A stretch of DNA of 64,000 nucleotides from Sipunculus nudus. Lineage: Eukaryota; Annelida; Sipuncula; Golfingiida; Sipunculidae. The notes under the pieces are model-generated. The model made no database searches. It saw only the letters and a list, made by a program, of their open reading frames with translations, and was not told the DNA's origin. A program made the translations under genes and the position numbers. This document shows, one piece after another, positions 25,035 through 36,894 of the stretch (positions are counted from its first letter, which is position 1; every line of letters starts with the position of its first letter). The DNA is taken from assembly GCA_026874595.1 (NCBI GenBank), contig CM049318.1, positions 34,429,956 through 34,493,955 of the forward strand, read 5' to 3'.

Positions 25035-25640
25035 ACCTGGAACAGCTTTTAGCGCAACTGTGAGCTAATGTCATGGTGTGTTGTTTTCCCCAGTCCATCC
25101 ATCCATTAACCCATACTCTCTAAAATATGGCAGGAGCTAGCATCTCTAAATTTTATGCAAAAATCAGTTATCTATGAAACTCTGCATGAATGAGCTTATT
25201 TGTTTGCTATTTGCACTGACTTAGATTTTGCAGGAAAAAAGGTGAAAAACCTTAGAAATATTCTTCTCCAAAACTATCTTGCTTAATTGTATCCCCAGAC
25301 AAAGTCGGGATACTATGGTTTCACGACGGTCACGCCGCCGCAGAAAAACCTTGTGAGCAAGATAACTCAAAAAATATTTCACTGATCTTTTTCAAACTTT
25401 ACATTTGAATGGATATAGGTAAGGGGACGAAGCCTATTTAAAATGGGGTCATGACCTATGCTAGGAGAGTGACCTTGACCTTGAATACGTCCATTTTTGC
25501 TGAAAATAACATAAATTCTTAAATATCTTAAGTAAGCTTGCATGGACTGGTTAAAAAATCAAGGTGACCGAAGATCTTGGATAGCCTTGTGATATACCGG
25601 AAACTGGTGGCGCCACCTATTATCCTTTTCTTGTTTTTAC
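25035..25640 (+). repeat. R1 head fragment joined to repeat R2
   Basis: From 25045 to 25290 the sequence matches the head of the 14.8-kb R1 repeat ('cttttagcg.aactgtgagcta', 'ggcaggagctagcatc'). From about 25300 ('gggatactatggttt..cggtcacg.cgc.gca') to 25620 it matches 42700-42975, including the 'gtgacctt.accttcaata.gtccatttttg' segment. The right part runs into 'aaactggtggcgccacct'. In the paralogue this point is interrupted by the inverted transposon (see 42981-44374). Confidence 0.65.
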
Positions 25641-27620
25641 GCCTTTTAATACCCCCATAATTGCCACTTGACAGGACTGTAAGCATTATAAGTCAAAAAC
25701 TAATGGACAGATTTCTTTCATATTATGCACATGTAGAGAGATGGGTTATGGGATGAGGTCTATTTACATTTGGGTCATGACCTTTACCATGAGAGTGGCC
25801 TTGACCTTTAATGTGTCCATATTTGGTGAAAATCACACACCTCTTATGATATCTCCAGTGTTGATAGCCATATGGATTTCAAACGTGACTTATGTATGGC
25901 CCACCACTAAAGTAAGAACCCTATAGGTTCTAGGGTCATGAGGTCAAAGGTCAAGGTGACTGGACTCGCATCTTAAAAGATACTGTGGATGCATTTTAAG
26001 CCAAACTTTCATCCCAGGTCTTCAATCTTAAATATATAGCTCACCTGCCAATAGTGGATGATCCATATCAATTTTGGGGTCACAAGGACAAAGGTCAAGG
26101 CTACAGGAGCTGTCTGTCAAAAAAATTAGTTTCTGGATGATAATTCCTGCTTTTATTGATGTATTGATTTCACACTTGACTTGTATATGTCCTATTGAGA
26201 AAGTAAGACTCCAATTGATTTTGGGGTCATGAGGTCAAAGGTCAAGGTCACAGGACATATCTTTAAAAAGATTTTATGGATGCATTTTCAGCCAAACATT
26301 TCATCTCAGACCTTTCATCTTGCACATATAGTTCATCTGCCAATAGAGGAAGACCCCTATCAGTTTTGAGGTCACAAGGTCAAAGGTGAAGGTCACCAGA
26401 GCCATCTGTCCAAAATCTAGTTCTGGATGATAATTCCTGCTTTTATTGATGTATGGATTTCAAACTTGACTTAAATATAACCCATTGGAAAAGCAAGACC
26501 TGAATTGATTTTGGGGTCATGAGGTCAAAGGTCAAGGTCACAGGACACATCTTTAAAAAGATTGTGGATGCATTTTCAGCCAAACAGTTCATCTCAGATC
26601 TTTCATTTTGCACATATAGTTCACCTGCAAAGAGTGGAAGACCCCTATCAATTTTGAGGTCACAAGGTCAAAGGTGAAGGTCACAGGAGCCATCTGTCCA
26701 AAAATTAGTTTCTGGATGATAATTCCTGCTTTTATTGATGTATGGATTTCAAACTTGACTTGTATATGTCCCATTGGAAAAGCAAGACCTGAATTGATTT
26801 GGGGGTCATGAGGTCAAAGGTCAAGGTCACAGGACACATCTTTAAAAAAATGTGGATGCATTTTCAGCCTAACATTTCATCTCAGATCTTTCATCTTGGA
26901 CATATAGTTCACCTGCCAAGAGATGAAGAACCCTATCAATTTTGAGGTCACAAGGTCAAAGGTGAAGGTCTTGGGACATCTGTTAAAAATTAGTTTTTTG
27001 ATGATAATTCCTGCTTTCATTGATGTATAGATTTCACACTTGACTTGTATATGTCCCATTGGAAAAGCAAGACCCGCATTGATTTTTTGGGTTGTGAGGT
27101 CAAAGGTCAAGGTCACAGGACACATCTTTAAAAAGATTATGGATGCATTTTCAGCCAAACATTTCATCTCAGACATTTCATCTTGCACATTCAGTTCACC
27201 TGCCAATAGAGGAAGACACTTGTCAATTGTGAGGTCACAGTGTCAAAGGTGAAGGTCACAGGAGCCATCTGTCCAAAAATTAGTTCCCGAGATGATAATT
27301 CAAGCTTGGATTAACATATGGATTTCAAACCTGACTTATATATGGCCCATCAATAAATCTAGACCTCTATTGATTTATATATAGAAGTGGATGATCAATA
27401 TCAATTTTGGGGTCACAAGGTCAAAGGTCAAGGCCACAGGAGCCATCTGTCAAAAAATTAGTTTCTGGATGATAATTCCTGCTTTTATTAATGTATAGAT
27501 TTTAAACTTGACTTATATATGTCCCATTGAAACAGAAAGACCCAAATTGATTTTGGGGTCATGAGGTCAAAGGTCAAGGTCACAGGACCAACATCTTCAA
27601 AAAGATTGTGGATTGAAAGA
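25641..27620 (+). repeat. AGGTCA-rich tandem repeat block 2 (~290-bp units)
   Basis: Four well-preserved higher-order units lie between about 25930 and 27100. Each consists of two related ~145-bp halves. One half carries 'gggtcatgaggtcaaaggtcaaggtcacaggac'. The other carries 'gaggtcacaaggtcaaaggtgaaggtcac' plus 'ccatctgtccaaaaattagttt.tggatgataattcctgcttttattgatgta'. Perfect AGGTCA-N-AGGTCA sites start at 25941, 26232, 26522, 26811, 27097, 27418 and 27564, giving spacings of 291, 290, 289 and 286 in the regular part. Same family as 3190-4600. Minus-strand open frames of 61-109 codons arise from the repeat and are not genes. Confidence 0.9.
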
Positions 27621-27784
27621 TGGAAGAAACAATAATTGCTTGCCAAGTGTCAGTATATGCTGCTAAAAATGGGGGCCATTTCTTAAAGGGGAGGGGGCCA
27701 TACTATGTCTGGGGATACTCTGGCACCTGCGGTGCTGAGAAATGTCTAGTTGTTATATATTTTAAAGAAATAAGCCTAGAAAAA

Positions 27785-27945
27785 GTCTCTCATAAGTGCA
27801 TTCAAATAGTTCTAGTTTGGTGATTTTTGGCTGAGTTGAAGGAAGCTGAACCTATTTAATTAACGCATATATATTTCTGTTTCTCAGATAATTTCTTTAT
27901 ATAAAGACAGGGTACTCCCCCCCCCCCCCCCTGCACCACCCTCTA
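27785..27945 (+). repeat. R1 tail fragment and a C run
   Basis: The 'ttcaaatagttctagtttggtgatttttggctgagttgaaggaagctgaac' type stretch matches the unit ends of the 14.8-15.8 kb repeat. It is followed by a run of 15 C (27917-27931). Confidence 0.55.
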
Positions 27946-30029
27946 AAATCCACCCCTGGTGTGTGTAGTCGAAGGGTGTCCTTGGAGAGTCTGCTAAAAC
28001 CAATATTAATCTACACAAATGTTTGGTGTGACTTTGTACTGATTGGGTTGGTGTTCAGGTCAGTGCCATTGGCCTTTATGGCTTTGTGGTGATTAGGATA
28101 ATTGCCAACATGGATCCCTGGTGGACCGTAAGGTCTTGTAGTAATAAGACTAATCAGTCACACAGTACCATCCAAACAGCAAATTAGCAGGACATGGAAC
28201 CTTTATACCTACTCTTTAGAGAGTGATAATTTCCACTGCATGCTGGACACTATCATATGGTTGGCTTATTATTCACGAGGCTGAAATTTCGTGATTTCTT
28301 CACTTCAAACTTTTCACAAGGGTTATGCAAAAAAAAATAAAATCCCAGTTCACCAGTATCTATATTTATTATAAGAAATGCATAAATTCCACATTATCTT
28401 ATTATTTTCTGTTACAGTTGTTATATAATAATAATAGTTAATGTGGTTAATGTGATTAGGTTGCTGATTAAGAACCATGTTTCCAGAGGTGTGACAACAA
28501 ATTTGTTTGTGCGGATGCATTACCCCATCTTACTCATCTAAGTGTATCAGGCATCTGATTTTTAGGGTTTCATGTTTGAGTTTATTTCCCATTCAAAAAT
28601 TTAGAGAAATTAAAACCCTGTCAACCACAGTATATATACAGGAAAACCCCTTTCCATTTAATGCCATAAAGATACCAACACATTCAACTGAGTGTCATGA
28701 CCCATGGGTAACGACTCTCTTTTTTTTTTCATTGTGATGTGTCTGATAGATACCGGGGATGACTGATTGTACATGATTAGATTTAGAACACCTGTGAGGA
28801 GGACCACGGGGTTCCCGTCTAATGCCATGAACGAGGCTCTAATCAAATATAGTTCAAGCTTAACCCAGATAGTCAATACCGGAGACTGCTGGAGGTAAAC
28901 CAACAGGTAAACCTGGTCAATAGTAATAGATCGTTAGCTCCAGGTGAGCATACAGCGCCCTGTTGAACTTCATATTGGCTTTTATATTTTACATGATGTC
29001 AAATGCAGCTGTTTGGATGATTCAGCGCTGTTGGGTTCCTATCCTAGTACTGCTCAGCTGTAGAAGAGGCTGTTGAGAAAATACCTCAGCAATAGCGAAA
29101 GAACTACTGTGTTTAATCAAGTCACTTAGTGCAGTTGAAAGTGTGTTTATATTTCTGTTATGTTTCCATGGCGCCTGAAGATTGTCATGGCCGCAATAAA
29201 CAGAAGCAATTTTTTTTCCCAAAGGAAGAAAATGCATCTGTTTTTCAGTAATTTCAAGGGTACAAACATTGATGGTAGATGGGGCCACCAGTTGGATGAA
29301 GATGCACAATGAAAGATATCAATTCAGCTTATAATAAAACTTAAAACATTCTTCTAGGTTTATCTTGAATCATTTCAGGTACCAGCTTAAGGAAGATTGT
29401 CAATAAAGGAATGGTATTTAAACTGAAAAAATTGCTATTGGTTTATATAGTACTATCATTTTAAAGTAAAAAAACATCCTTGTTTGGTGGTCCTGTCAGT
29501 TAAGTGATGATATTCATATAAGTAAAGGAATAATATTTGTAGATAAAAAAAAGGAAAACTGGTGTAGGTTTTATCTTTTATCTAGTCAAGATTGTAAGTA
29601 CCTTTGATAGATTGTTTGATTGTTCTTAGTTGAACTAAGATGGGAAATTAAGGAATATATGATTAATATATGCAACTAAAAAAAAATGTTCTATGCTATA
29701 GGTTTATCTCAGGTTTATTCAGCTGTTGCAGAGGCTGTAGGGAAAATGCCACAGCAGCAGTGAAAGGGCTCTCAAGTTTTATCTTGCCACTTGGTTTAGG
29801 TGTAGGTATGTTTATGTGTCTCATATATTCTATGATTCCTAACATGGCTCATGATATAAAAGAGGATCTTTACTAGGCCGATGGAAGGTTAATGCATCAA
29901 CTGTATCAGGTTCAAGATCCAGTACAGGGGATTGTTCATGAGATATTTTTACTTGACATTTTACAGTATGGACAGTGGATATTTATTGAATGGACGGCCC
30001 CCTTGCATAGACTAATTACATATGTATAT
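27946..30029. other. non-coding stretch with a diverged duplication
   Basis: No gene recognised. Stretches 29055-29170 and 29715-29835 are related to each other ('cagctgt.g.agaggctgt.g.gaaaat.cc.cagca..agcgaaag', then 'tt.atcaagtcactta/cttgccactt'). This suggests an old local duplication or an unlabelled dispersed element. The short open frames covering each copy (minus strand 29022-29309, plus strand 29670-29876) are on different strands, which argues against conserved coding. Confidence 0.45.
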
Positions 30030-30239
30030 ATAGAGGGAAATCTCACTTGCATGATGACCACCCCACTTTGATGGCCACCCCTGCTATGGTGACCAACCCA
30101 ACTAAGATGACCACTTTTTTGGGTCCCAGAAAAATGTAAATTATCATTAAACCTTCAGCTAACATGACAAGTCTGCTAATTAACCTGACCACTTTGGCTG
30201 GGGCTGCAAGGGGTCATGTTAGCGAGATTTCACTGTTTA
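30030..30239 (+). mobile_element. pogo/Tigger-style MITE (family F), copy 2
   Basis: The left end 'gggaaatctcacttgcatgatgaccacc' and the right end 'ggtcatgttagcgagatttcactgtt' are imperfect inverted repeats. The ends of the copies at 23945-24159 and 45930-46113 follow the same plan of a GACCACC box about 20 bases in and a CACTGT outer end. Non-coding. Confidence 0.65.
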
Positions 30240-31054
30240 TACAAGTTGTGCCTGTACTAGTGGCAGGATAATTTCATTAAATTTTAATGCTGTTCCAGAC
30301 AGAGTATCATCTTATAACTGATGGATTACCTCTCGCCCTACAGTATTATTAATTCACAACTACTCTGACTTGTGTTGTGGTATTAAGAAGCTCATTAATT
30401 AGCCAGGAGCAGTAGCAGGCATCAACTGGGACAGTAGCTGAGGTTCAAGTTACAGTAACTGCAGCATTAAATGGCTGTATTTATATATTAGTTCATGCAT
30501 TTGATATGGGAAATCATGTGAAAAAGTTTTATTTTTATTCCAGTTATTTTATTATTCATTCACTTGTTTGCCCGCTGTTTGCTGTATGTGGAATACAGAA
30601 TCTTGACATGCCAAAAATAGAATAATCAGTGGAGAACTGCATCCTGCATGCAGTATAACCACCACATGATCTGGAGCTGGATGCAAAATGCGATACCATG
30701 CTCTCATTGGCCTGATTACAATTCTTTGCTTTGTGCCTGCCCTGGTGGTGTAACCCAGAGAACCTTGCCACACACAGCAGTGGTTAAAAACAGAAGCAGA
30801 CCTTGGACTACTGCAGTGTGTATGTCCTTGCTGCATGAGGATTGAACATTGGGTAAGATACACTATAAACAACCTGGTCGGCCAGGAATTGGAATATAAA
30901 ATGGAGGATTCCTGAATCTCACCAGAACCTCAGTGATAAATGGTGAAATCTTCAAAGAACATACCTCGAGCATTGAATTTAATATCTTAAATACTGGTCA
31001 TGACGGCTAGATTATTCTGTGTCCTGTGTATGTCAAACCTAATATCAAGAATTT
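30240..31054. other. non-coding stretch, nothing recognised
   Basis: A 106-residue minus-strand open frame (30552-30872) and two overlapping frames are present, but I see no domain, no codon bias and no splice context. I do not call a gene. Confidence 0.4.
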
Positions 31055-31485
31055 AAGGCTTAATGAACCAGCTTCTGTGGCTCAGGGGTAGAGCACAGGA
31101 CTCAAAGCCGGGAGACCATGAGTTCCAATCTCAGCAGAGGCGATGAGCTATTCATGGTCGGCCATCTCCCAGGAAGAGCGCTCTGCAGGCTTAATGGGAA
31201 GGCTTTGCCCTAGGGCTGTGTTTCACTCACAAACAAGTGCGCCTTTCAGGGGGTTCCTTGATGGTATGACCCAGCAAATGGGCTTATTACGCACCCAGGG
31301 CCTGCAGGTGCAGTAGTATCTGGGCCTTGTTGAAGCCAGGATATAAAATAAGAGTAAGCGTGTGATACTGCCCTGTCACATATTCTGAAACTGGAATGGA
31401 ATTATGCAGATGTTCATATACATAGTTAACTTTGCATTGAAAAATTGGAGGCAGTTACCTCCGCAAAAAAAAAAGGCTTAATGAT
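31055..31485 (+). mobile_element. intact tRNA-derived SINE (family S2) with target duplication
   Basis: The element body (31067-31473, about 407 bp) is bracketed by a perfect 12-bp direct repeat AAGGCTTAATGA at 31055-31066 and 31474-31485, a target-site duplication. The 5' part is tRNA-like, with an A box TGGCTCAGGGG at 31078-31088 and a degenerate B box GAGTTCCAATC at 31120-31130. The body continues with 'gcaggcttaatgggaaggct', 'tgtttcactcacaa', 'gggttcctt..tggtatgacccagca' and ends in a run of ten or more A. Diverged copies lie at 53367-53769, about 60735-60840 (partial) and 51055-51245 (minus strand, partial). It is transcribed, if at all, by RNA polymerase III. Confidence 0.9.
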
Positions 31486-31509
31486 AACATACCAGTCTTA
31501 ATGAAATAT

Positions 31510-31720
31510 ATATTTGCCTCTGCCAGGAGCTAGTGTATATGTTCATCACTATTTGTGTATGTGTTTGTGTATTTGTTCACAGCATAATTTTGCTAAATCA
31601 AAAACCTTGGAATTTGGGCCAAATAAGTGAATGCAAACGTGGTTCTGGGAGCAATCTACAATAGGGAACCCCCATATGGCGCAGGCTTGCATTCCTTAGA
31701 ATGCACATTTTTAGTATTAA
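31510..31720 (+). repeat. dispersed repeat E, copy 3
   Basis: It begins 'tgcctctgccaggagctag' and continues through 'tgtgtatttgttcacagcataa' and 'ccttggaatttgggccaaataagtgaatgca' to 'gcacattttta'. It matches 33245-33550, and the reverse complements of 17497-17800 and 19200-19490. Confidence 0.65.
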
Positions 31721-32335
31721 ATATTTCTTGTATTCTTCAAAATACATAAACGTTCCCCATGAGTATGGGCTGAGGTAGAGGTTTTTGCTCCGCTAGCACT
31801 CAGGGCTGTCTAATCCACAATGAGTTTAATGATTCAGCTAAAAAGGGGGCAGTTTGCTCCATTACCCGATAATATAGGAAATAATTAAACACAAGTAGTC
31901 CTAAAACTGAGTCATCGTTGATTAAGGACAGGAGTGAGAGACCTCATAGCTAGAAGCTTCCTGTCTGCATCATTGTTGATGTTGGAGCTGATTGATGAGC
32001 CAGTATTTTTAGCGGGAAACACTGGCATAACTGTCACTGGACAACTGATAAAGAGGCTGTGTTTTTACGAGAACTGGCCCGTGTGGTGTTATTAAGGGAT
32101 AACCTGCTGAGTGGAATCCAAAGGAATCTTTCCATTGTTTTAGGCCAAGGCTCTATCTGTAAACAGCTGACCTGGTGTCTTGCTCTGAATGTGCTAGTTA
32201 CCATTTATTGCATGATATATCAGCAGTGCTCATACACTGGGATGGTCCCAGATCTCCTTCGCTTTAACTGCCTTATAAAGCAGAATTCTCTTTGATCCAC
32301 CACAAAGGCATTCACAGACAAACACTTGTTATCAG
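31721..32335. other. non-coding stretch, nothing recognised
   Basis: A 78-residue open frame at 32059-32295 in a slightly GC-richer patch has no motif I know. Not called a gene. Confidence 0.4.
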
Positions 32336-32530
32336 ACCAATCAGACCATTTTTCGGGTTTCTGATTACACCTGTTCTTGCACATTGACAAGAATCAGACC
32401 AACCAGAGAGAGTATTGCATTGTGCATCCAGCTCCAAATTTTAAACATGTGGAACTCTCTCTTGTTAGTCTTGATTCTTGTCCCTGTGCCAGAACTGGTA
32501 TAGTCAGACCAATGAAAGTGGGCTTTCTAA
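32336..32530. repeat. inverted-repeat hairpin element
   Basis: Arms of about 35 bases, 32379-32413 ('gcacattgacaagaatca..cagagagagt') and 32454-32489 ('actctctcttgtt..ttgattcttgtccctgtgc'), are inverted copies with a few mismatches around a loop of about 40 bases. 'cagaccaat' occurs just outside both sides, near 32336 and 32505. This looks like a small foldback element. Confidence 0.7.
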
Positions 32531-33244
32531 ATGACTCTAATCATTCTTGTCCTTAGCTTTGGCATTTGGGACTCCAGTATATTTGTTCTTATATTCAAAG
32601 GACTTTTGAATTGATTACAACAATGATTCATTGCCATGAGGCTGCAGATTTGTAAATTTTGCTGTATCAAGACTATATGTCTGTAGGGTTGTAAAAATAT
32701 ATGGTACCTATCATAAAACTGTACTGAGGATATGGTATGTGATACATGACACAATAAATGTCAGGTACATTATTCAATTTAGATTCCGGCCGCCAGATAT
32801 ATTTCCATAGAAACTTGAAATTATGTCAAACTGACCTTCATCCTTTGATTAGAATCATCATATATATAAAAATCTGTGTCACCCTGCAATATAGGCAATA
32901 AAACAGATTAACTTGATCATTTAATTGCTAATCAATATCGATAGTTGTTATTTATAATAATTTGTAAATTTCTTTAATTAAAATCAGTTAGTGTTGAAGA
33001 CAAGTTAAAAAAATATCTATATACTGGGGTAATTTAAATTTTCTTTAGTTTATATTTATATTGCCTATGGCATGGTTGTTCATATTGTACCTTTAGTTCT
33101 CAGTTGATTAAAGTCTTCTCTTCTTAGACTTTGTTTATCAGCTTGCTGAGCAACATTACCCATGGGTCACTTTTCAATCCAAAGAACTGGATACAAACCA
33201 GTGTACTTGCGTGCTACCATGTATGGCTGTAACCCATCAATGAC
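32531..33244. other. AT-rich non-coding stretch
   Basis: Nothing recognised. No repeat shared with other parts of the window, and no coding signal. Confidence 0.45.
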
Positions 33245-33550
33245 ATTGCCTCTGCCAGGAGGGTATGCGTTCATTCCTGTTTGTGTGTTTGTTCGTAACA
33301 TAACTCACTCATGAGATTCCCTTCATGAAGGGAATCTCATGAAATTTTCAGGGCATTTTGGGTGTGGGCCAATGGAGAATTGAGTAGACTTTTGTGTGGC
33401 TCTGCGACATAATCTAAATCCAGGAACATCATCAAGTAAGATTCACAAATGTACAGTCACTCTATGCACGAATGAACCTTGGAATATGGGCCAAATGTGT
33501 GAATGCTGGAGGCTTGTATTCATTAGATTGCACATTTCTAGTTGTAAAGG
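33245..33550 (+). repeat. dispersed repeat E, copy 4, with a perfect palindrome
   Basis: It starts 'gcctctgccaggagggtatgcgttcattc', then 'gtttgttcgtaacataactcac', 'gaaattttcagggcattttgggtgtgggccaat', 'tcacaaatgtacagtcac', 'cttggaatatgggccaaatgtgtgaatgc' and 'gcacatttcta'. A perfect 34-base palindrome (33309-33342, centre TTCATGAA) sits inside and is absent from the other copies. It looks like a local inverted duplication of 'catgagattcccttca'. Confidence 0.7.
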
Positions 33551-35960
33551 TGGATTCAGCCTGGTATTTGATATCAATTAAACAAAAGGTTAATACAGTT
33601 ACCGTGGCAGATTTGGATGAGGCTGTACAGGTTGGCATTAATAATAGATCAGTTTTATAAAGCCCTGGACATGTCAAGGGCAGAAGAAGTGGAAATGATT
33701 AAGTTGACTATGCTCCAGGTTGACGGAACATGCTGACGTGTCACGACATGCTGTTGTTGTACATACTGCTGTCTTTATAACATCTTCCTACAGATATTAT
33801 TAATATTATCAAGGGTCTCCCTGGATGCATTCTTGCTTCTCCACGTATTAATCCTGGTGGACATAAAAAGATCAGGGTAATCCAATCTATGACCAAATGT
33901 GTTTTAATGTCAGACATTGATTATGTCCACCCTTACCAGATCATTGTTCAGTTCACATCTGATCAATGTTGACATTTTTTTGGCCTCAGTATGCGGCAGA
34001 CTTAAAACAAGAATTGGAATTGAATTGGAAATTGGAATTTAATAGATGGAAAAAGTAAATTAAATGAATTGAAATTTAACTGAACTGCAGGCTTGGTTAA
34101 TTTGAATTGAATTGACAAATAAATACTCCAGGTCTCATATATGCCCAGGTCGTAGTTGCTTATCAAAGCTCTAATTTTCATGATCTAATTGCTCTTATTG
34201 TCATGAGGTAGTTGGCTTTGCCAGGCAGTGTTTAGAAACGATGTCTGTAATGGGAGTAGCCAGGGACAAGGTGAACAAGTCCCTGTTCCATAATATATGA
34301 TCACTTTTAGCTCTGTATATATATATAAAAGACTGTAAATACAGAATAATAACAAAACCATATATACTTGTTACATGGTAGTCATCATACATATTCCAAA
34401 TACAGTGCAACCTACAAACCATAGGCCTATTAAGCTATAATAAAACCTTTACAATAACAATTTGAGCTGAGGGTAATTTACATGAGGACAGAATCATTAA
34501 TACACACATAGCCTGCTGCTGTGATTTAGATGCTGTTGCTGTGCGGGGGTTGACAGTTTTCATTGTGGTGGGACAATAAGGATTCTGTGCCTTTAATGCT
34601 GTCATGTTTCTGCTGCAGTGCTGCACAGACAAATAGATCAAAGTTTTGTCAACCCATGGCAAATTGACAGGGAGGTCTGTGAGCTGGCAGATACAGGGAT
34701 ATGATGCATGTAGCTTACATTACTGACACCAATTAAATGTAATATTTTAAGTAACATTGCATATTGTTCTTCATTAACAACTGCTAACAGATAATTGCAC
34801 ATGTTACTGCATTACTAGCTCTATTAAACTGTTCGTATGAAGCAAAATATATATCATTTTATATTTCTCTTGAACATATTTCCAAAAATGCCTGAGCCTA
34901 AACATTGAATAAAACTATTTAGAATTTTTGTTCATATACTTTGGATTAATCCTCAAATCTGTCAAACTAAATAACTTCCATGTGTAATTAACCTACATCT
35001 GAAAGCATTTGCATTATTCCATTGTTATATCTCTTTTCTTGTTTAAAAATCTTTTTTTTAATTTAAATTTTCATAAAAACTAATGTCAAAGTTTCAATTT
35101 TAATTTCAGTTAATATGTTTGATTAGTAATAAAATATTGTCATGTATTTTAATGGCCCTTTAAAAAGTGGTCTTGTATTACCTGTAACTTAAAAAAAAGC
35201 AATATTTGTGTAAACTGAAATGTTTGAATAATATTAAAAATCACAAATATATCAATACCGGTAATATTAAAAAACTATCAAAGAACTTATAAATATATAT
35301 ATATTCCATAAGAAAGAACACTTTACCAGGTTTAAAATGATATATACTTAACAGGGTCTATTATGAATTTGTAATGGCTGATCATAAGTGTAGGTATTGT
35401 TGCCAGAAATCATTACCACCCACATACCTAGCTAGTCCTGACACAAAAGAAAAAACTATAAAAATGGATGGGCTGTAGAGAGCTGGTGCTTTCATAATGC
35501 TGTACTGTATCCAAAACAAGCTGTGATCCTCATAGTTGGAGGTATATACTGTTGGCCTGAGCTTGCGGGGATATTTAGGGTGGGGTGAGTTTGGGCTCTT
35601 CCCCTGTGTCTCCTATTTTATTGCCTTGATAATGGGTATTTACAGACCATCAGCTTATCTTATGGCACGTGCTTAACCCATGCCTTGTATACTGATCTGT
35701 GTATGTAACTCTTCACAGTGAGGTGTAAACTATTGGTTTAGTACATTAATCACACCTGTAGGGGGTCTTTGCTGGATGGTTTATGGTATTGGTATTTTTA
35801 TTGCCTTAATCTTGAATAATTTGATGCTTTATTGCACACTCAGCATGAAAGTTTTGGTTAATAACACTTTAAAGAGTATATGTATGACTCCTTTACAATA
35901 TAACCTCATCAGAGCACATACCACTGCCTTGTTTAGCAGTGTTTGATTCAAAGATATATA
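33551..35960. other. AT-rich non-coding stretch with a GAATT-rich tract
   Basis: No gene recognised. At 34010-34120 there is a GAATTG/AATTGAATTGA-rich low-complexity tract. Short open frames at 34201-34662 (minus strand) have no motif I know. Confidence 0.45.
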
Positions 35961-36240
35961 AGGCCTAAAAAATTAAAAGGTATGGTTCTCAGGCAGTTTT
36001 AACCCCCTGCATCAAAAATTTTTATTTTGATTTTTATCTTTCAAGATCATAAATAATACAATTTATGTAGTGCATTTACCTGTTTAGCAAAACAGTTTGT
36101 TATTTTCATGCTTTTCCCTGATCATATGACATTTTTGGAAGAATGGAAACATAAAAAAGGGTCCAAAATAAAATACCGCTTGCCCGCTTCCATTTCTGGA
36201 AAAAAAGTGCCTGAGAACCATACCTTTTTTTTTGGGCCTT
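35961..36240 (+). mobile_element. MITE family A, copy 3
   Basis: The 280-bp element has clear terminal inverted repeats. On the left, AGGCC, an A-rich arm, then GGTATGGTTCTCAGGCA. On the right, TGCCTGAGAACCATACC, a T-rich arm, then GGCCTT. The interior 'atgtagtgcatttacctgttta' and 'catgcttttccctgatcatatgacattt' matches 6838-7145. Non-coding. Confidence 0.8.
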
Positions 36241-36479
36241 AAAATAATAAGTTAAATTTTCAGGTCAACAGTATACTTACATTCAAACAATTTTGTAATA
36301 TAGGTGCATGAGGGAGGAGTTAAAAGTTTGTATTCTTGGGCCTCTGGGATGGTTAAGTGTGTGGGGCAGAGTCACAAAAATTGTCCTCAGATCTCTGCAC
36401 TAATCCCACAAGCTGGACATAACAAACAAAACATGAGAATAAAGCAAACACATGGGAAAAAACAAACATGGTTGAAACT

Positions 36480-36650
36480 CTAACCTCCACTTGACAGCTA
36501 ATTCAACAATTAAACCACTAAACATGGGAAAACATAATCTTTTTTGTGGAGGTAAAAAAAAATCCCATGAGCTTGACATAATCTCCTTTGTGGAGGTAAA
36601 AAAATCCTACATGCTGGACACAATTGGACAAACCATATATCGCCCCCCAA
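36480..36650 (+). repeat. short ~54-bp tandem duplication
   Basis: Two to three units of 'cataatc..ttttgtggaggtaaaaaaa.tcc.atgagcttgaca' lie in tandem. The 64-residue open frame across them is a repeat by-product. Confidence 0.6.
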
Positions 36651-36894
36651 AAAACAGACAAGCATTAGATGCATTGACCTGCTGAAAGTAGGTTTGAACT
36701 ATTACCAGTCCTTTCCAATTGCTTTCATGGGTCCCATTACCATTCACCAACAAAAGCCAATTTGGAATATCTAATCATATTGTGGAGAATGTATTGCAGA
36801 GCCATTGAAAAGGGTAAAATTCACCCAGCCAGGTCTGGTAAAGTACAGGTTTTATCAGGTAGAAATATCAGACATTTTCATTCTGTGTTTCAGA

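Noticed and set aside
26877-27206. 109-residue minus-strand open frame
   Set aside because: It falls in the AGGTCA tandem block and recurs in diverged form in neighbouring units, so it is a repeat by-product.
25641-27620. CRISPR array
   Set aside because: Units are about 290 bp, diverged and eukaryotic in context, with no short identical repeats separated by unique spacers.
30552-30872. 106-residue minus-strand open frame overlapped by two others
   Set aside because: Overlapping frames on both strands, no family features and no exon boundaries.
31067-31140. Functional tRNA gene
   Set aside because: A and B boxes are present but the B box is degenerate, the stems do not close, and the element continues into a SINE body with A tail and target duplication.
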